DNA of 64,000 nt. Origin: a virus. Below the pieces are notes generated by a model. The model searched no databases, was not told the DNA's origin, and worked only from the letters and a program-made list of their open reading frames with translations. The stretch is from IMG/VR virus record IMGVR_UViG_3300005289_000052, positions 1 through 64,000 of that record; one strand, given 5' to 3'. A program made the position numbers and the translations under genes. Positions 33,946-42,831 of this stretch are shown here, piece by piece. Position 1 is the first letter of the stretch, and the number at the start of each line of letters is the position of its first letter.

Positions 33946-34692
33946 ATGTCTGAAGAAAAACCTCTGGTCCAAGTTGAGGTCACTGCTCCGATTCCTCTGG
34001 ACGTGCTCAAGCGCAAGTTCAAAGAGAACATCGAGTTCGTTATCGACTACGATGCGAGCAAGCTTAAGGGTAAGGTGTTGATCACCTACCTGAGCAACCT
34101 CAAGATCAAGTGTCGCCTGAAACTGACTGACCAGTCTGTTGCACTGGCGTTGGTGGAAGAGTACCTGAACATTCCGGTACTGGTCGATATGTCAGACCTT
34201 GAAGACTTGGCGATGGACATTCTGTTGGCCTACACAGGCAAGCCGAACCGCATCGCTGTGGACCTGTCTGACTTCTTCGTTCGTAACAAGGAAGCACTGG
34301 ACCGTTGGGTACGTCGTCTGTACTCCATTCCTCTGTACGCTTTGTGGTCGATGGAGCAGTACAAGTCCGAGGTAGAGAAATTCCCAGTGGACGAGGAAGA
34401 TACCATTGCTGGTGTCAACTTCGTGATGCTGATCGCTCACCCTGACTTTGCCGTCTTCATGGAAAACGTTCAAGAGGACCAATACACTTGGTGCCCAACG
34501 TTCTTCAAGGAGTACGTGTTCCAGGGTAGCAACCTCTTCAACTTCTTTGCTGACGAGCGCAACCCGTTCTTCGTGGGACTTCTGGCCATCCAGAGTCCTG
34601 AAATGTTTAACGAGATCGCACCGAAAGTCCAAAAGGCTTACGACGATTCCGTGGCCCTCATGAAAGGTATCGAGCATGTACCATCTCTTTAA
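33946..34692 (+). CDS. Uncharacterised protein of the modification operon
   Basis: 248 residues from the ATG at 33946 with AAGGAG upstream. Acidic, mixed alpha/beta, aromatic-rich (WCPTFFKEYVF). No cofactor or catalytic motif. It overlaps the next gene by 17 bases and lies between the candidate substrate and the second radical SAM gene. Possible roles are substrate delivery or chaperone; nothing in the sequence proves one. Confidence 0.65.
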   Translation: MSEEKPLVQVEVTAPIPLDVLKRKFKENIEFVIDYDASKLKGKVLITYLSNLKIKCRLKLTDQSVALALVEEYLNIPVLVDMSDLEDLAMDILLAYTGKPNRIAVDLSDFFVRNKEALDRWVRRLYSIPLYALWSMEQYKSEVEKFPVDEEDTIAGVNFVMLIAHPDFAVFMENVQEDQYTWCPTFFKEYVFQGSNLFNFFADERNPFFVGLLAIQSPEMFNEIAPKVQKAYDDSVALMKGIEHVPSL

Positions 34693-35731
34693 CTCGGTGT
34701 ATGTAGACCTCGAGCGCCGCATCAACCGCACGGTCGACAACATCACCATCTCGCCGTACATTGGTCTGGAGTATTTCCCAGGCCAGAACGAAACTGCTGG
34801 TCGTCAGATCGGTTACGCCAAGACCATGGAATCGGTTGAACCCGAAGTCCTGATCGGCTGGTTCAAAGAAGCCATGCTGTCCAAAGAGAAGACCTTCATC
34901 TTCTGCGACGGCACCACCTACATGCGGTTGTACTCCATGTTGGTGAAAGCGGTACTGCCCAAGGTGGACCTCGAAACCTTCAAGTGGATCTGGCTCTGCA
35001 AGAAGGCAACCTTCAACACTTCGTTGACCAACTGGAAACAGCCTGGCAACAACGTGCTGGATGGTTTGGAGATCACCACCGAAACCGTCGAGATGATGTT
35101 CAACCTCGACGACCCTCATCAAGAGGCCTTCACTGCACTGCTCGCCGGTAACGACGATGTAGTCTCACTGGAGTGGCATATCCTGCGTCTGGCGGCTATC
35201 GGTTACGTGGGCATCGTTCCTAAGCGTCTGAAACACATCCTGCGTCGTATCGCTCTGGCGAACACTCATGATGCACTCGATGTTTGGGGTCGTGTGATCA
35301 CTGATCCTGAACACTGGGAATACGCTGGCGCTGACCGTGACACCCTGCTCGATGCTCCTAGTGTGTTCCAAGGTGCACTGAACCTTCACTTTACCAACAA
35401 CCCGATCTTCTTGAAGCCTGGGCTGTTCGTGAAGCATCCTCAAGATGCGTGGCTCTGCAACCTGCTGGAAGAACTGCACCCGTTGCTCGAGCGTGTAGGT
35501 GAGGGTCCAACTGCCAAGCGTACGTTGAAGATCCTGAGCTTCCTGCGAGACCTCAACCCGCTGTCCGATCCAGGTAAGTGTCTGGAACGCTGCCGTGACT
35601 TCTTTGTTGGTATTGATCGGCTGGCCATGCCAAACCGTGACTCCAGCAAGTACGACGAAAACCTGATCCGTTATATCCTCAGTCGTGACCAGGCAGATCT
35701 GGCACGCATGTTTGAAGGGGCAACTTGGTGA
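34676..35731 (+). CDS. Uncharacterised protein of the modification operon
   Basis: 351 residues, mostly helical, rich in Leu, Asp, Glu and Trp. No CxxxCxxC or metal triad. It shares a 17-base overlap with the gene before it and a GTGA overlap with the following radical SAM gene, so the three are translated together. Function unknown. Confidence 0.65.
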   Translation: MYHLFNSVYVDLERRINRTVDNITISPYIGLEYFPGQNETAGRQIGYAKTMESVEPEVLIGWFKEAMLSKEKTFIFCDGTTYMRLYSMLVKAVLPKVDLETFKWIWLCKKATFNTSLTNWKQPGNNVLDGLEITTETVEMMFNLDDPHQEAFTALLAGNDDVVSLEWHILRLAAIGYVGIVPKRLKHILRRIALANTHDALDVWGRVITDPEHWEYAGADRDTLLDAPSVFQGALNLHFTNNPIFLKPGLFVKHPQDAWLCNLLEELHPLLERVGEGPTAKRTLKILSFLRDLNPLSDPGKCLERCRDFFVGIDRLAMPNRDSSKYDENLIRYILSRDQADLARMFEGATW

Positions 35732-36735
35732 ATTTAATCCCGGTGGTAGACGTACTAGCGGACAAGAAAGGCGCAACGAAAGAAGCACACCTGATCTTGT
35801 TCGAGAAGTGTAACCTGCGTTGTTCGTTCTGCCACCAGGACCACGATTCAACCGTAGGTTTGGATGCGGATGAGATCATGCGTAAAGGGATCAGGCTCGT
35901 TGAGTCCTCAGACCTTGAAGCACCGATCGTTATCAACATCACTGGCGGCGAGTTGTTTACCGACGACATCGAAGACTGGATGTTTGGGTACTACCTGTCC
36001 TTGGGTGAGTACCTGCTGCAAAACTTCAAACGCGCTAAGATTGTCTACGGGACGAACTTGGTGTACGAGAAGGTATGGCGTGTCGAGCGACTGATGACCA
36101 TGTTGAGCGCTCATAGCTCTCCTAGTCAAGGGGTTAGCTTGTCGACGTCATACGACCCCGCAGGCCGGTTCAATCCAGCACAGCGGGAATTGTTCTTCAA
36201 GAACTTGGAACGGGTTGGCCTTTGGGTTGACACGGTAAACGTGGTAATCACTAAACAGAACATCGACGTCTTCCTGAACGACCGTGAGGGCGTTGAGGTG
36301 AAAGATCTGGCGTACGACTACGATCTGTATTTTGATCATTACATACCAAGCGAAAGATATGAAGAGCACCAACCTACTGAGTCACAGATCCGTCAACTCT
36401 ATTTGAAGCTGGCGAAGAAGTATCCTCTCTCGTATCCCATTGCCTCCTGGAAAAACCAGCAGTTCAATGAGACGACTTGTCGTTCCACCAAGATCATCAA
36501 CAAAGATGGTGTGGTGACTACGTGCTGGTCGGAAGCGGGGAAGGATGCGATCCTTGACGAAGGTGAAGGGTTGGTTGCTAAACAATCGGCGGAAGAACGG
36601 TTTATCGAACATTACGGGTGTTTGTCGTGTGAGTATTACCAACGCTGCGGTTTGCGTTGTTTCCTCCACCACAGCTTTATCGAAGGCTCTTCCACAGAGT
36701 GTGAGATCAAGCTCCTGTTCGACGAAATCTTGTAG
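35728..36735 (+). CDS. Radical SAM enzyme (rSAM 2)
   Basis: 335 residues with a GTG start (AAGGGG upstream; an adjacent TTG is less likely). C28, C32, C35 form the CxxxCxxC motif (CNLRCSFC), with TGGEL around residue 72. The C-terminal Cys pattern (CLSCEYYQRCGLRC) resembles SPASM/twitch domains. It is followed by a hairpin inside the operon and then another radical SAM gene. The likely role is radical chemistry on a peptide or protein substrate. Confidence 0.8.
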   Translation: MNLIPVVDVLADKKGATKEAHLILFEKCNLRCSFCHQDHDSTVGLDADEIMRKGIRLVESSDLEAPIVINITGGELFTDDIEDWMFGYYLSLGEYLLQNFKRAKIVYGTNLVYEKVWRVERLMTMLSAHSSPSQGVSLSTSYDPAGRFNPAQRELFFKNLERVGLWVDTVNVVITKQNIDVFLNDREGVEVKDLAYDYDLYFDHYIPSERYEEHQPTESQIRQLYLKLAKKYPLSYPIASWKNQQFNETTCRSTKIINKDGVVTTCWSEAGKDAILDEGEGLVAKQSAEERFIEHYGCLSCEYYQRCGLRCFLHHSFIEGSSTECEIKLLFDEIL

Positions 36736-36741
36736 CCCAGG

Positions 36742-36767
36742 GCCGGTGGATAAAACCACCGGCTTTG
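36742..36767 (+). terminator. Intra-operon hairpin, possible attenuator
   Basis: GCCGGTGG, loop ATAAAA, CCACCGGC followed by TTTGTGCCGTC, which matches the terminator-tail consensus (TTATGCCGTC) with a G for A. It lies between rSAM 2 and rSAM 3, so it may reduce downstream expression or mark a processing site. Confidence 0.55.
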
Positions 36768-36788
36768 TGCCGTCACTAAGGGGTTAGT

Positions 36789-37877
36789 ATGGATCTCATT
36801 ATAAAGCCAACCGTGAAATGTAACTTCAAGTGCACGTTCTGTTCGAGCACGCACTTGTCAGAAGAACCGAAAGACATTGTCGAGTTGGCTGATATCGAAG
36901 CCTTCTTGAAGCGTTACCCCGACACCCGGACCATCATCGTTAACGGTGGTGATCCATTGATGATGCCACCCAAGTACTACTGGGACATGATCGAGATCCT
37001 AGACCGTTTGGACATGGACACTGTCATCTCCTTTACCACGAACCTGTGGGCGTTCTACAAGAAACCTGAACTGTGGGCTCCGTTGTTTAAGCTGGATCGG
37101 ATTGGTGTCAACACCTCGTTCCAGTACGGCGACAAACGTCTCAAGGGAGACGGTACTCCTCTGACTGAGGATGAGTTCATTGCGATCTCTGATCTGTTCT
37201 TGGAGAAGGTTGGGTATCGTCCAGACTTCATTGCGGTGATTGACCAAGACAACGTTGACACGGTCATCCCGACGGTAGAGTTGGCTAAGCGCCTAGGTCT
37301 GGAGGCGAAGATCAACTACGTCTCTGCATCTGGTCCTGAGGTTGTGAATCGCGGTGTGGTAATGGGGAGCATCAACAACTTCTACACTCAAGCTGACATG
37401 TACGAACAATACATCAAGATCTACGACGCAGGTCTGATGGAGTGGGAGTACAACACCAAGCAGATGTCTCGTCGCTTGAAGTTTGGTAACACGACTTGTC
37501 CTTTGGCCCGGTCCTGCGATGAAGGCATCCGTGCGTTACAACCTGGGCAGACGTACTTCTCTTGTGGTAGTTTCGGGGATGATGGCGAATACCCGATTGA
37601 CTTCCAGAAAGAGATGGCGGGTGAGTTCTTCACGCCTTTGCAAGTCGTTCCTGAATTGGATTCGATGAAAGATGCGTGCTACACCTGCCCGATGTTCAGC
37701 ATCTGTAATGGATGTCGTAAGACTGTGGCTGACACTAAACGCTTTGGACTCACGGAGTACCACTGCAAGAAGATGAAGTCACTTGCTCCACGCATCATCG
37801 AGATCAACGGCATGACGGGGTTGTTGGAACCCACCCCTTACGTTGATGAATCCGTCCAGATCATTGCAAGGGGCTAA
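36789..37877 (+). CDS. Radical SAM enzyme with SPASM-like domain (rSAM 3)
   Basis: 362 residues. C11, C15, C18 form CNFKCTFC near the N-terminus, and NGGDP follows. The C-terminal half has many Cys (CPLARSC, YFSCGSFG, CYTCPMFSICNGC), as in SPASM domains with two auxiliary clusters. AAGGGG lies before the ATG. Typical length for peptide-modifying radical SAM/SPASM enzymes (350-450 residues). Substrate unknown. Confidence 0.8.
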   Translation: MDLIIKPTVKCNFKCTFCSSTHLSEEPKDIVELADIEAFLKRYPDTRTIIVNGGDPLMMPPKYYWDMIEILDRLDMDTVISFTTNLWAFYKKPELWAPLFKLDRIGVNTSFQYGDKRLKGDGTPLTEDEFIAISDLFLEKVGYRPDFIAVIDQDNVDTVIPTVELAKRLGLEAKINYVSASGPEVVNRGVVMGSINNFYTQADMYEQYIKIYDAGLMEWEYNTKQMSRRLKFGNTTCPLARSCDEGIRALQPGQTYFSCGSFGDDGEYPIDFQKEMAGEFFTPLQVVPELDSMKDACYTCPMFSICNGCRKTVADTKRFGLTEYHCKKMKSLAPRIIEINGMTGLLEPTPYVDESVQIIARG

Positions 37878-37878
37878 C

Positions 37879-38070
37879 ATGGCCGCACTCACCGAAGAGC
37901 AGGCGTTCCTCCATATCCAGACCATCCTGCGTGACGAGATCGGTTACCTTCAACGTCAATATGCGCAACGTGGTCTTCAATACAACCCAATCGACATGGC
38001 CGAGTTCGAGAAACAGGTTCGTGAAAAGTTGGTTGATATCTTACTTGAATGTGGCGGGGTAGCTGTATGA
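37879..38070 (+). CDS. Small uncharacterised protein of the modification operon
   Basis: 63 residues from the ATG at 37879 (AAGGGG). Helical and charged; no Cys-rich core except one near the end (LECGGVAV). Its stop overlaps the next start (ATGA). Too short to assign; it could be a small carrier or chaperone, or a peptide substrate, but has no leader-core split that I can see. Confidence 0.6.
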   Translation: MAALTEEQAFLHIQTILRDEIGYLQRQYAQRGLQYNPIDMAEFEKQVREKLVDILLECGGVAV

Positions 38071-38447
38071 CTCACGAAGTAAAAGACAATGTTCACCTGA
38101 TCCATGGATTGATTGACACTCAGACCGGTGCCGACCCAATCTGCGTCTACATCGACAAGGAAAGCTTGGTCGACATGTTGGAGGACATCGTTCACAACGT
38201 GGTGACAGTGCGTTACTGGATCAGCAGTAATCCGCTGAAGACTGTGGAGGAAGCAGACATGCAAACCCTCGAACAGGTCAACGGTTATCTGGATGCTGAG
38301 ATCCAACATCGTTACTCAGACATCACCGGTTACTTGTGGACCGATGAACACTTCAAGGTGGGTGGTCATGACCTGATCCCAATCTTTGAAGAGGCCGAAG
38401 AGAAGTACCTCCTACTGGAAATCACGGTCCATGAAAAGTCCGATTAA
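38067..38447 (+). CDS. Uncharacterised protein of the modification operon
   Basis: 126 residues, acidic and helical (EEADMQTLEQVNGYLDAEI). No motif. Its 3' end overlaps rSAM 4 by 17 bases. Its partnership with the preceding 63-residue protein is suggested by coupling only. Confidence 0.6.
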   Translation: MTHEVKDNVHLIHGLIDTQTGADPICVYIDKESLVDMLEDIVHNVVTVRYWISSNPLKTVEEADMQTLEQVNGYLDAEIQHRYSDITGYLWTDEHFKVGGHDLIPIFEEAEEKYLLLEITVHEKSD

Positions 38448-39366
38448 CCTCAGTCTCAACCTGACCTACTACTGTAACTTCAAGTGTGAGTTCTGTTACC
38501 TCACGCCTGAACAGTTGCGAGATCGTCAACGTCTGCCTCTGGACATTCTGGAGCAGCAGCTAGACAAGGTCCTGGAGCAATACGACGTACATCACGTAGA
38601 CATCTACGGTGGTGAGGTCATGGTGTTGCCGAAGGACTATCTGTTCCAAGTGCGTGACATCCTTCATGCTCGAGGCATCGACGACCTGGTGTTGATCACT
38701 AACGGGTCTGTCCTCAACGAAGTAACCTCGTGTATGGACTTCGACCTGAGCATCTCCTACGACCTCACAGCGCGTGAGAGAAGCGATTGGGTACTGGGCA
38801 ACATCTTTATGCTCGATCGTCCCTTCTCGATGCTTACGCTGGCTTCTAGGAAGTTCCTGGACACGGTTACGCCTGACGACTACGTTCAAGAGCTGAACAT
38901 GCTCAATGGGATGAAGTGTGCAGAGATCAAACCGTACTCTTCAAACCAAGCCAACCAACAAAGCGTGAGTTACAAAGAGTTCGAGGACTTCGTTTGGGCT
39001 GTGATCAATCACCCTGATCGACAGTTCTACTTCGAGAACCGCACGCAAGTCAAAGAGGCGGCAGAAGGTAAGCGTAACGCTTATAGTGACGATCACCTGT
39101 ACATCACACCGAAGGGTGAGTTTGCAGTGCTCGAGTTCGATCACAACGACCATGAGTTCTTCTTAAGGATGGACTCCCTCCATGACTACCGTAACTGGTG
39201 TCAGGTCGAACGATTCCGTGTGGAGGGCAACCTGTTCTGCGGTGCGTGCCCTTACAAAGGAGGCTGCCTGTCGGAACACTTACGCGACGTGAAGTCCTTG
39301 GACAACTCCTGTAATGGATTCCGAGGACTCCTAGACAGGTGGGTAGAACATGCAGGTTCAACATAG
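38431..39366 (+). CDS. Radical SAM enzyme (rSAM 4)
   Basis: 311 residues from the ATG at 38431; an upstream in-frame ATG lies deep inside the previous gene. C15, C19, C22 form CNFKCEFC; YGGEV follows near residue 55. The C-terminus has FCGACPYKGGC, a short SPASM-like or twitch pattern. It overlaps the next gene by 17 bases. Assigned to the radical SAM family by motif; substrate unknown. Confidence 0.8.
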   Translation: MKSPINLSLNLTYYCNFKCEFCYLTPEQLRDRQRLPLDILEQQLDKVLEQYDVHHVDIYGGEVMVLPKDYLFQVRDILHARGIDDLVLITNGSVLNEVTSCMDFDLSISYDLTARERSDWVLGNIFMLDRPFSMLTLASRKFLDTVTPDDYVQELNMLNGMKCAEIKPYSSNQANQQSVSYKEFEDFVWAVINHPDRQFYFENRTQVKEAAEGKRNAYSDDHLYITPKGEFAVLEFDHNDHEFFLRMDSLHDYRNWCQVERFRVEGNLFCGACPYKGGCLSEHLRDVKSLDNSCNGFRGLLDRWVEHAGST

Positions 39367-40354
39367 GCAGCGTTTGGAAATCACCCTCGATATCTTTCGG
39401 GGGTGTGGTCATCACTGTGTCGGGTGTATGATCGACAAACAGTTGGGTGGTGAGGTCAGCGACATTCCTGAACTACTCCAACTGATTGAGGAAATGACAG
39501 CCGTGGGTTACGTCGCCTTTGACTTAGGTGTCGGACCTACTGACTACATGTCCTCTGACAACGTTCAAGACGTGATGGGCAATGAGACCTTCCAAGCGAT
39601 GGCTCAACTGTTCCATCAGGTTACGTTCAACGCAGCGTTCTTGGAAAAGGATCTGGAGAAGTACGAAGCGATGTGCCAAGACATTGATCTGGCGTGTCCT
39701 GGTAAACCGATCCGCTTCCTGATCCCTGCTGCACCGACCTTCTTTAAGAACGAGAAGTTCGGCAACATGATCGTGCAGAAGCTCGAACACATCAAGGCCA
39801 CGTTCCAATCAGCGTTCCTCAATGAGGCAGGCTTTGTGGTGACGTGTAACCATGAAACGATGGACGAGAACTTTGACGCTAACATGCGCAATGGATTTGA
39901 TGTTGAGTTCCCTGTGGACAAAGACGACATCTTAAACATTCCGTATGGTCGTACCAAGAACCTTGACCTGATGGTGGGTCAACGGGTCAAGCGGGTCTCG
40001 CACCAGATCAGTGAGTTCTATGCAGGACTGGAAGGGGAAGACGAGCGTCGCAAGAACCCAGATTTGCACTACGACACAGGCACGATGGTTAACCTGTTGT
40101 ACACTGGTGGAAAGCTGTACTGGGTTCCCTTCCTTAAAGACGACTGTCCGTTCATACACGACGAGTTTGTCGTTCCGAGGCCCTGGACTATGGATAACCT
40201 TCTGCGCGTGCGTAACAGCGCTATGGAGCGTTCTGTGGAGTATCTCCAAGGCACCGAGTGTCTGAACTGTGTGCACTTCGCCAGTTGCATGGAGAAAGGC
40301 ATCAGTACCATCATGCAGAAGCTTTCGATTCGCGATTGCCTAGTGGGGTTGTGA
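39350..40354 (+). CDS. Divergent radical SAM enzyme (rSAM 5)
   Basis: 334 residues. C19, C23, C26 form CGHHCVGC. The usual GGE motif is replaced by GVGPTDYMSSDN, which is shared with rSAM 6. The C-terminus has CLNCVHFASC, a reduced SPASM-like pattern. The stop overlaps the rSAM 6 start (TGATG). The pair forms a subfamily distinct from rSAM 1-4. Confidence 0.75.
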   Translation: MQVQHRQRLEITLDIFRGCGHHCVGCMIDKQLGGEVSDIPELLQLIEEMTAVGYVAFDLGVGPTDYMSSDNVQDVMGNETFQAMAQLFHQVTFNAAFLEKDLEKYEAMCQDIDLACPGKPIRFLIPAAPTFFKNEKFGNMIVQKLEHIKATFQSAFLNEAGFVVTCNHETMDENFDANMRNGFDVEFPVDKDDILNIPYGRTKNLDLMVGQRVKRVSHQISEFYAGLEGEDERRKNPDLHYDTGTMVNLLYTGGKLYWVPFLKDDCPFIHDEFVVPRPWTMDNLLRVRNSAMERSVEYLQGTECLNCVHFASCMEKGISTIMQKLSIRDCLVGL

Positions 40355-41406
40355 TGTTTGCGCTCAGGATTTCCAAATCGTTTAACCTCTCCTTAGAAAT
40401 CCTTAAGGGGTGCGGGTTCAGTTGCCCTGGGTGTACAGTTGAGAAGAACTTTGCTCCCATGGAAATCCCAGAAGCAGACGCTCAGGCTCTGTTGGCTCTC
40501 GTGGATGAATTGAAAGCTGATGACTTCCGACTGTTGGAATTGAAGTTAGGTCCCACTGACATCACCAGCTCTGACAACGGCTTTGCAGCAATGCAACACC
40601 CGTTCGTTAAAGAGATGGCGTTACGGTACAAAGCTTTGAACATCAGCCACCCCATGCTTCATGATCGTGGGTTTGTGGAACTGGCTCAGTTGATTGATGA
40701 ACTGATCCCAGGTAAAAAGCTCAGCGTCGGTGTTCCAATGACGTTGAAGAATATACAGAACCCGAAATATATGGCGCTGGTTAAACAGCACATCGCGTTG
40801 TTCAAAAGTCTGCTTAAGAAAGTCGACTTCAACCGTGTGTATGCAACCTTCAACGTGATCGAAGACAACTTGGAGAACCTGTCCGTAGAGAGTTACGAGC
40901 AGGCACACCAGATGGATTTAGGTGACGTTGGGATTGTGGTGGAGTTTCCTTTCGCCCACTCTCGCCAAGGGATGGATAACTTGCTGGTGTTGGACAGATT
41001 CCGTCGGGACCTGTACCACTTCACCGAGTTCATTAAAGAACGGGCTAACACTAAAAGCTTTCGACCACTGCAACCTGCTGTGTTGAGCGGGATTGAGTTC
41101 ACGTACCGGGCTGGGTCTTTGTACTCTACTCCGGTGCTGGTTGAGAACTTGCCGATCTTCCATCCTGATTTCGAGTTACCCAAACCTTGGAGCGCATCTG
41201 AACTGATGTCGTTCTTGGAGAATCGTTACTACGATAACCTCATCGAGTTTGCAGACCACCCTGAGTGTGGGAACTGCTGCTTCCTCGACAACTGTGCTCG
41301 TGGTGATGTTCACCGCATCATGAAGCTGGTAGGACGTGACACCTGTCTGACTGGCACTAAGAACCGCTGGGACTTGATCCTAGTAGAGGATGGCCTGAAT
41401 GATTAA
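40354..41406 (+). CDS. Divergent radical SAM enzyme, paralogue of rSAM 5 (rSAM 6)
   Basis: 350 residues from the ATG at 40354. C20, C24, C27 form CGFSCPGC, followed by KLGPTDITSSDN in place of GGE. The C-terminus has CGNCCFLDNC. Similarity to rSAM 5 across the length suggests tandem duplication. Overlaps the next gene by eight bases. Confidence 0.75.
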   Translation: MFALRISKSFNLSLEILKGCGFSCPGCTVEKNFAPMEIPEADAQALLALVDELKADDFRLLELKLGPTDITSSDNGFAAMQHPFVKEMALRYKALNISHPMLHDRGFVELAQLIDELIPGKKLSVGVPMTLKNIQNPKYMALVKQHIALFKSLLKKVDFNRVYATFNVIEDNLENLSVESYEQAHQMDLGDVGIVVEFPFAHSRQGMDNLLVLDRFRRDLYHFTEFIKERANTKSFRPLQPAVLSGIEFTYRAGSLYSTPVLVENLPIFHPDFELPKPWSASELMSFLENRYYDNLIEFADHPECGNCCFLDNCARGDVHRIMKLVGRDTCLTGTKNRWDLILVEDGLND

Positions 41407-41854
41407 CCCAAACGATTGCTTTGCGATCATGGATCACATACCGGTTCCAGAAGAAATGGAACTGTGGTGCATGTGTCAACCTGACAAAACCACTGTGGAC
41501 GATGATCGCATTGTCGATTACGTTTGGGACGTTCTGCTCCCCGCTCTGCGTAGCCTGCCAAACCATCCGATGGACTTGGCTAACATCCGACCGTGTGCTT
41601 ACCACGTCAATCTGTCCACCAACGGAGTAACGCCCCACAATCACTTACCGCACGCTTTAACGACGGTGCTGTACGTGACAGACGCTGATGGCGCTCTCGT
41701 CGTAGAACCGTGTTCTGAGAAGCCTCACAAGGTGTATCCGCGCCGTGGTCGCATGGTAGTGATGCACGGTTCAACTATGCATGGTGTTGAGCCTTCCTTC
41801 GACGAACAATTCCGCATCTCACTGGTCGTTAGCTATGAATTCCCAACCACATAA
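41399..41854 (+). CDS. 2-oxoglutarate/Fe(II) oxygenase-like protein
   Basis: 151 residues. The order YHVNLSTNGVTPHNHLPH, a strand-rich middle, then MHGSTMHGVEPSFDEQFRISL fits the double-stranded beta-helix fold with His ligands, a distal His, and an Arg that would bind 2-oxoglutarate. Short for the family. The first of three oxygenase-like genes at the end of the operon. Likely hydroxylates a peptide or protein; inferred from context. Confidence 0.6.
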   Translation: MINPNDCFAIMDHIPVPEEMELWCMCQPDKTTVDDDRIVDYVWDVLLPALRSLPNHPMDLANIRPCAYHVNLSTNGVTPHNHLPHALTTVLYVTDADGALVVEPCSEKPHKVYPRRGRMVVMHGSTMHGVEPSFDEQFRISLVVSYEFPTT

Positions 41855-42272
41855 GCAGTACCAAGAGCTGTACCAGATGGTGGTCACCGACCACACCGAT
41901 GACTTCTCTCTGATGGAGTTCGTTGAAGACGACGAACTGTTGGAGAATGCCAAGAACTACTTCCGTAAGGCTGAGTTCCCTCTGGTGTATCCGGCGAAGT
42001 CGATGGCCGTGGCTGTGATCTACGCCTTGCTGCTTGAAGAAACCTACGCCATCAATCCGTTTGACTCGTTGCGAGACTTGGATCTGTTCTTAGGACAGGA
42101 CCAATACTTCCACGTTTATGACGAACATCCAGAAGAGTACGATGCCTTGCTCGAATGGGTACTCAGTCACGAGAACTGGAAGGAGATGGGTTGGGCTCCG
42201 AAGACTGTGGAATACTTCCGACTGGAGTGTACCGCAGAAGGCATTCAGGAAGTCATGGAGAAACTTGGATGA
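41835..42272 (+). CDS. Uncharacterised acidic protein of the modification operon
   Basis: 145 residues from the ATG at 41835, overlapping the previous gene by 20 bases and the next by an ATGA. Acidic and helical, Tyr/Glu-rich. No motif. Lies between two oxygenase-like genes. Confidence 0.6.
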   Translation: MNSQPHKQYQELYQMVVTDHTDDFSLMEFVEDDELLENAKNYFRKAEFPLVYPAKSMAVAVIYALLLEETYAINPFDSLRDLDLFLGQDQYFHVYDEHPEEYDALLEWVLSHENWKEMGWAPKTVEYFRLECTAEGIQEVMEKLG

Positions 42273-42829
42273 ACATCATTCAACCGTGGGAAACACCAAT
42301 CGGTCACTCGAACTTTGGTCAGTGTCTGGACCTCACTGCTTTGAAAGACGAGATCGGTGCACTGGCGTTGATGTCTGATCAAGAGGACGGTGGACAGCGT
42401 TACGTCAACGACTACGACACCTTCCCCAACATCGTACACCTGTTGCGTGACATCATCGACCACGAAGTCAAAGACTACATCAAGAAGATGTGGGACTACG
42501 GGTTGGGTGAGTTCCGCCGTGAGACCAATGCGAAGTGGATTCCACCGGGAGAGGGCTTGTACCCGCACTACCATCCTGGCTCCCAAGTGTCGGCGATCTT
42601 CTACCCTGAGGACTCTCCTTCTGGCTTGGCGATGTTTGACCCTCGTGGTAATGCGTGTCGTGGCTATCCCAAACAGATCCGTAACCGTTACATGGCTCCG
42701 CACCTGATCTCTCCGGCAGCAGGTGATCTGTGGATCTTCCCTTCGTTCGTACAACACAGCGTCTCCTACGTGAAAGAGGATACGCGGCTTTCTATGTTGT
42801 GTGAATACTACTTCTCTGACGAGCGCTAA
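42269..42829 (+). CDS. 2OG-Fe(II) oxygenase-like protein (paralogue A)
   Basis: 186 residues. Starts NIIQPWETPI. HYHPGSQVSAIFYP is followed by a DPRG segment, then AAGDLWIFPSFVQHSV and an RLSM segment. This resembles the 2OG-FeII_Oxy_5 type (H.H ... FP..H ... R). The family hydroxylates or oxidises small molecules or proteins. The next gene is its paralogue. Confidence 0.7.
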   Translation: MNIIQPWETPIGHSNFGQCLDLTALKDEIGALALMSDQEDGGQRYVNDYDTFPNIVHLLRDIIDHEVKDYIKKMWDYGLGEFRRETNAKWIPPGEGLYPHYHPGSQVSAIFYPEDSPSGLAMFDPRGNACRGYPKQIRNRYMAPHLISPAAGDLWIFPSFVQHSVSYVKEDTRLSMLCEYYFSDER

Positions 42830-42831
42830 CC

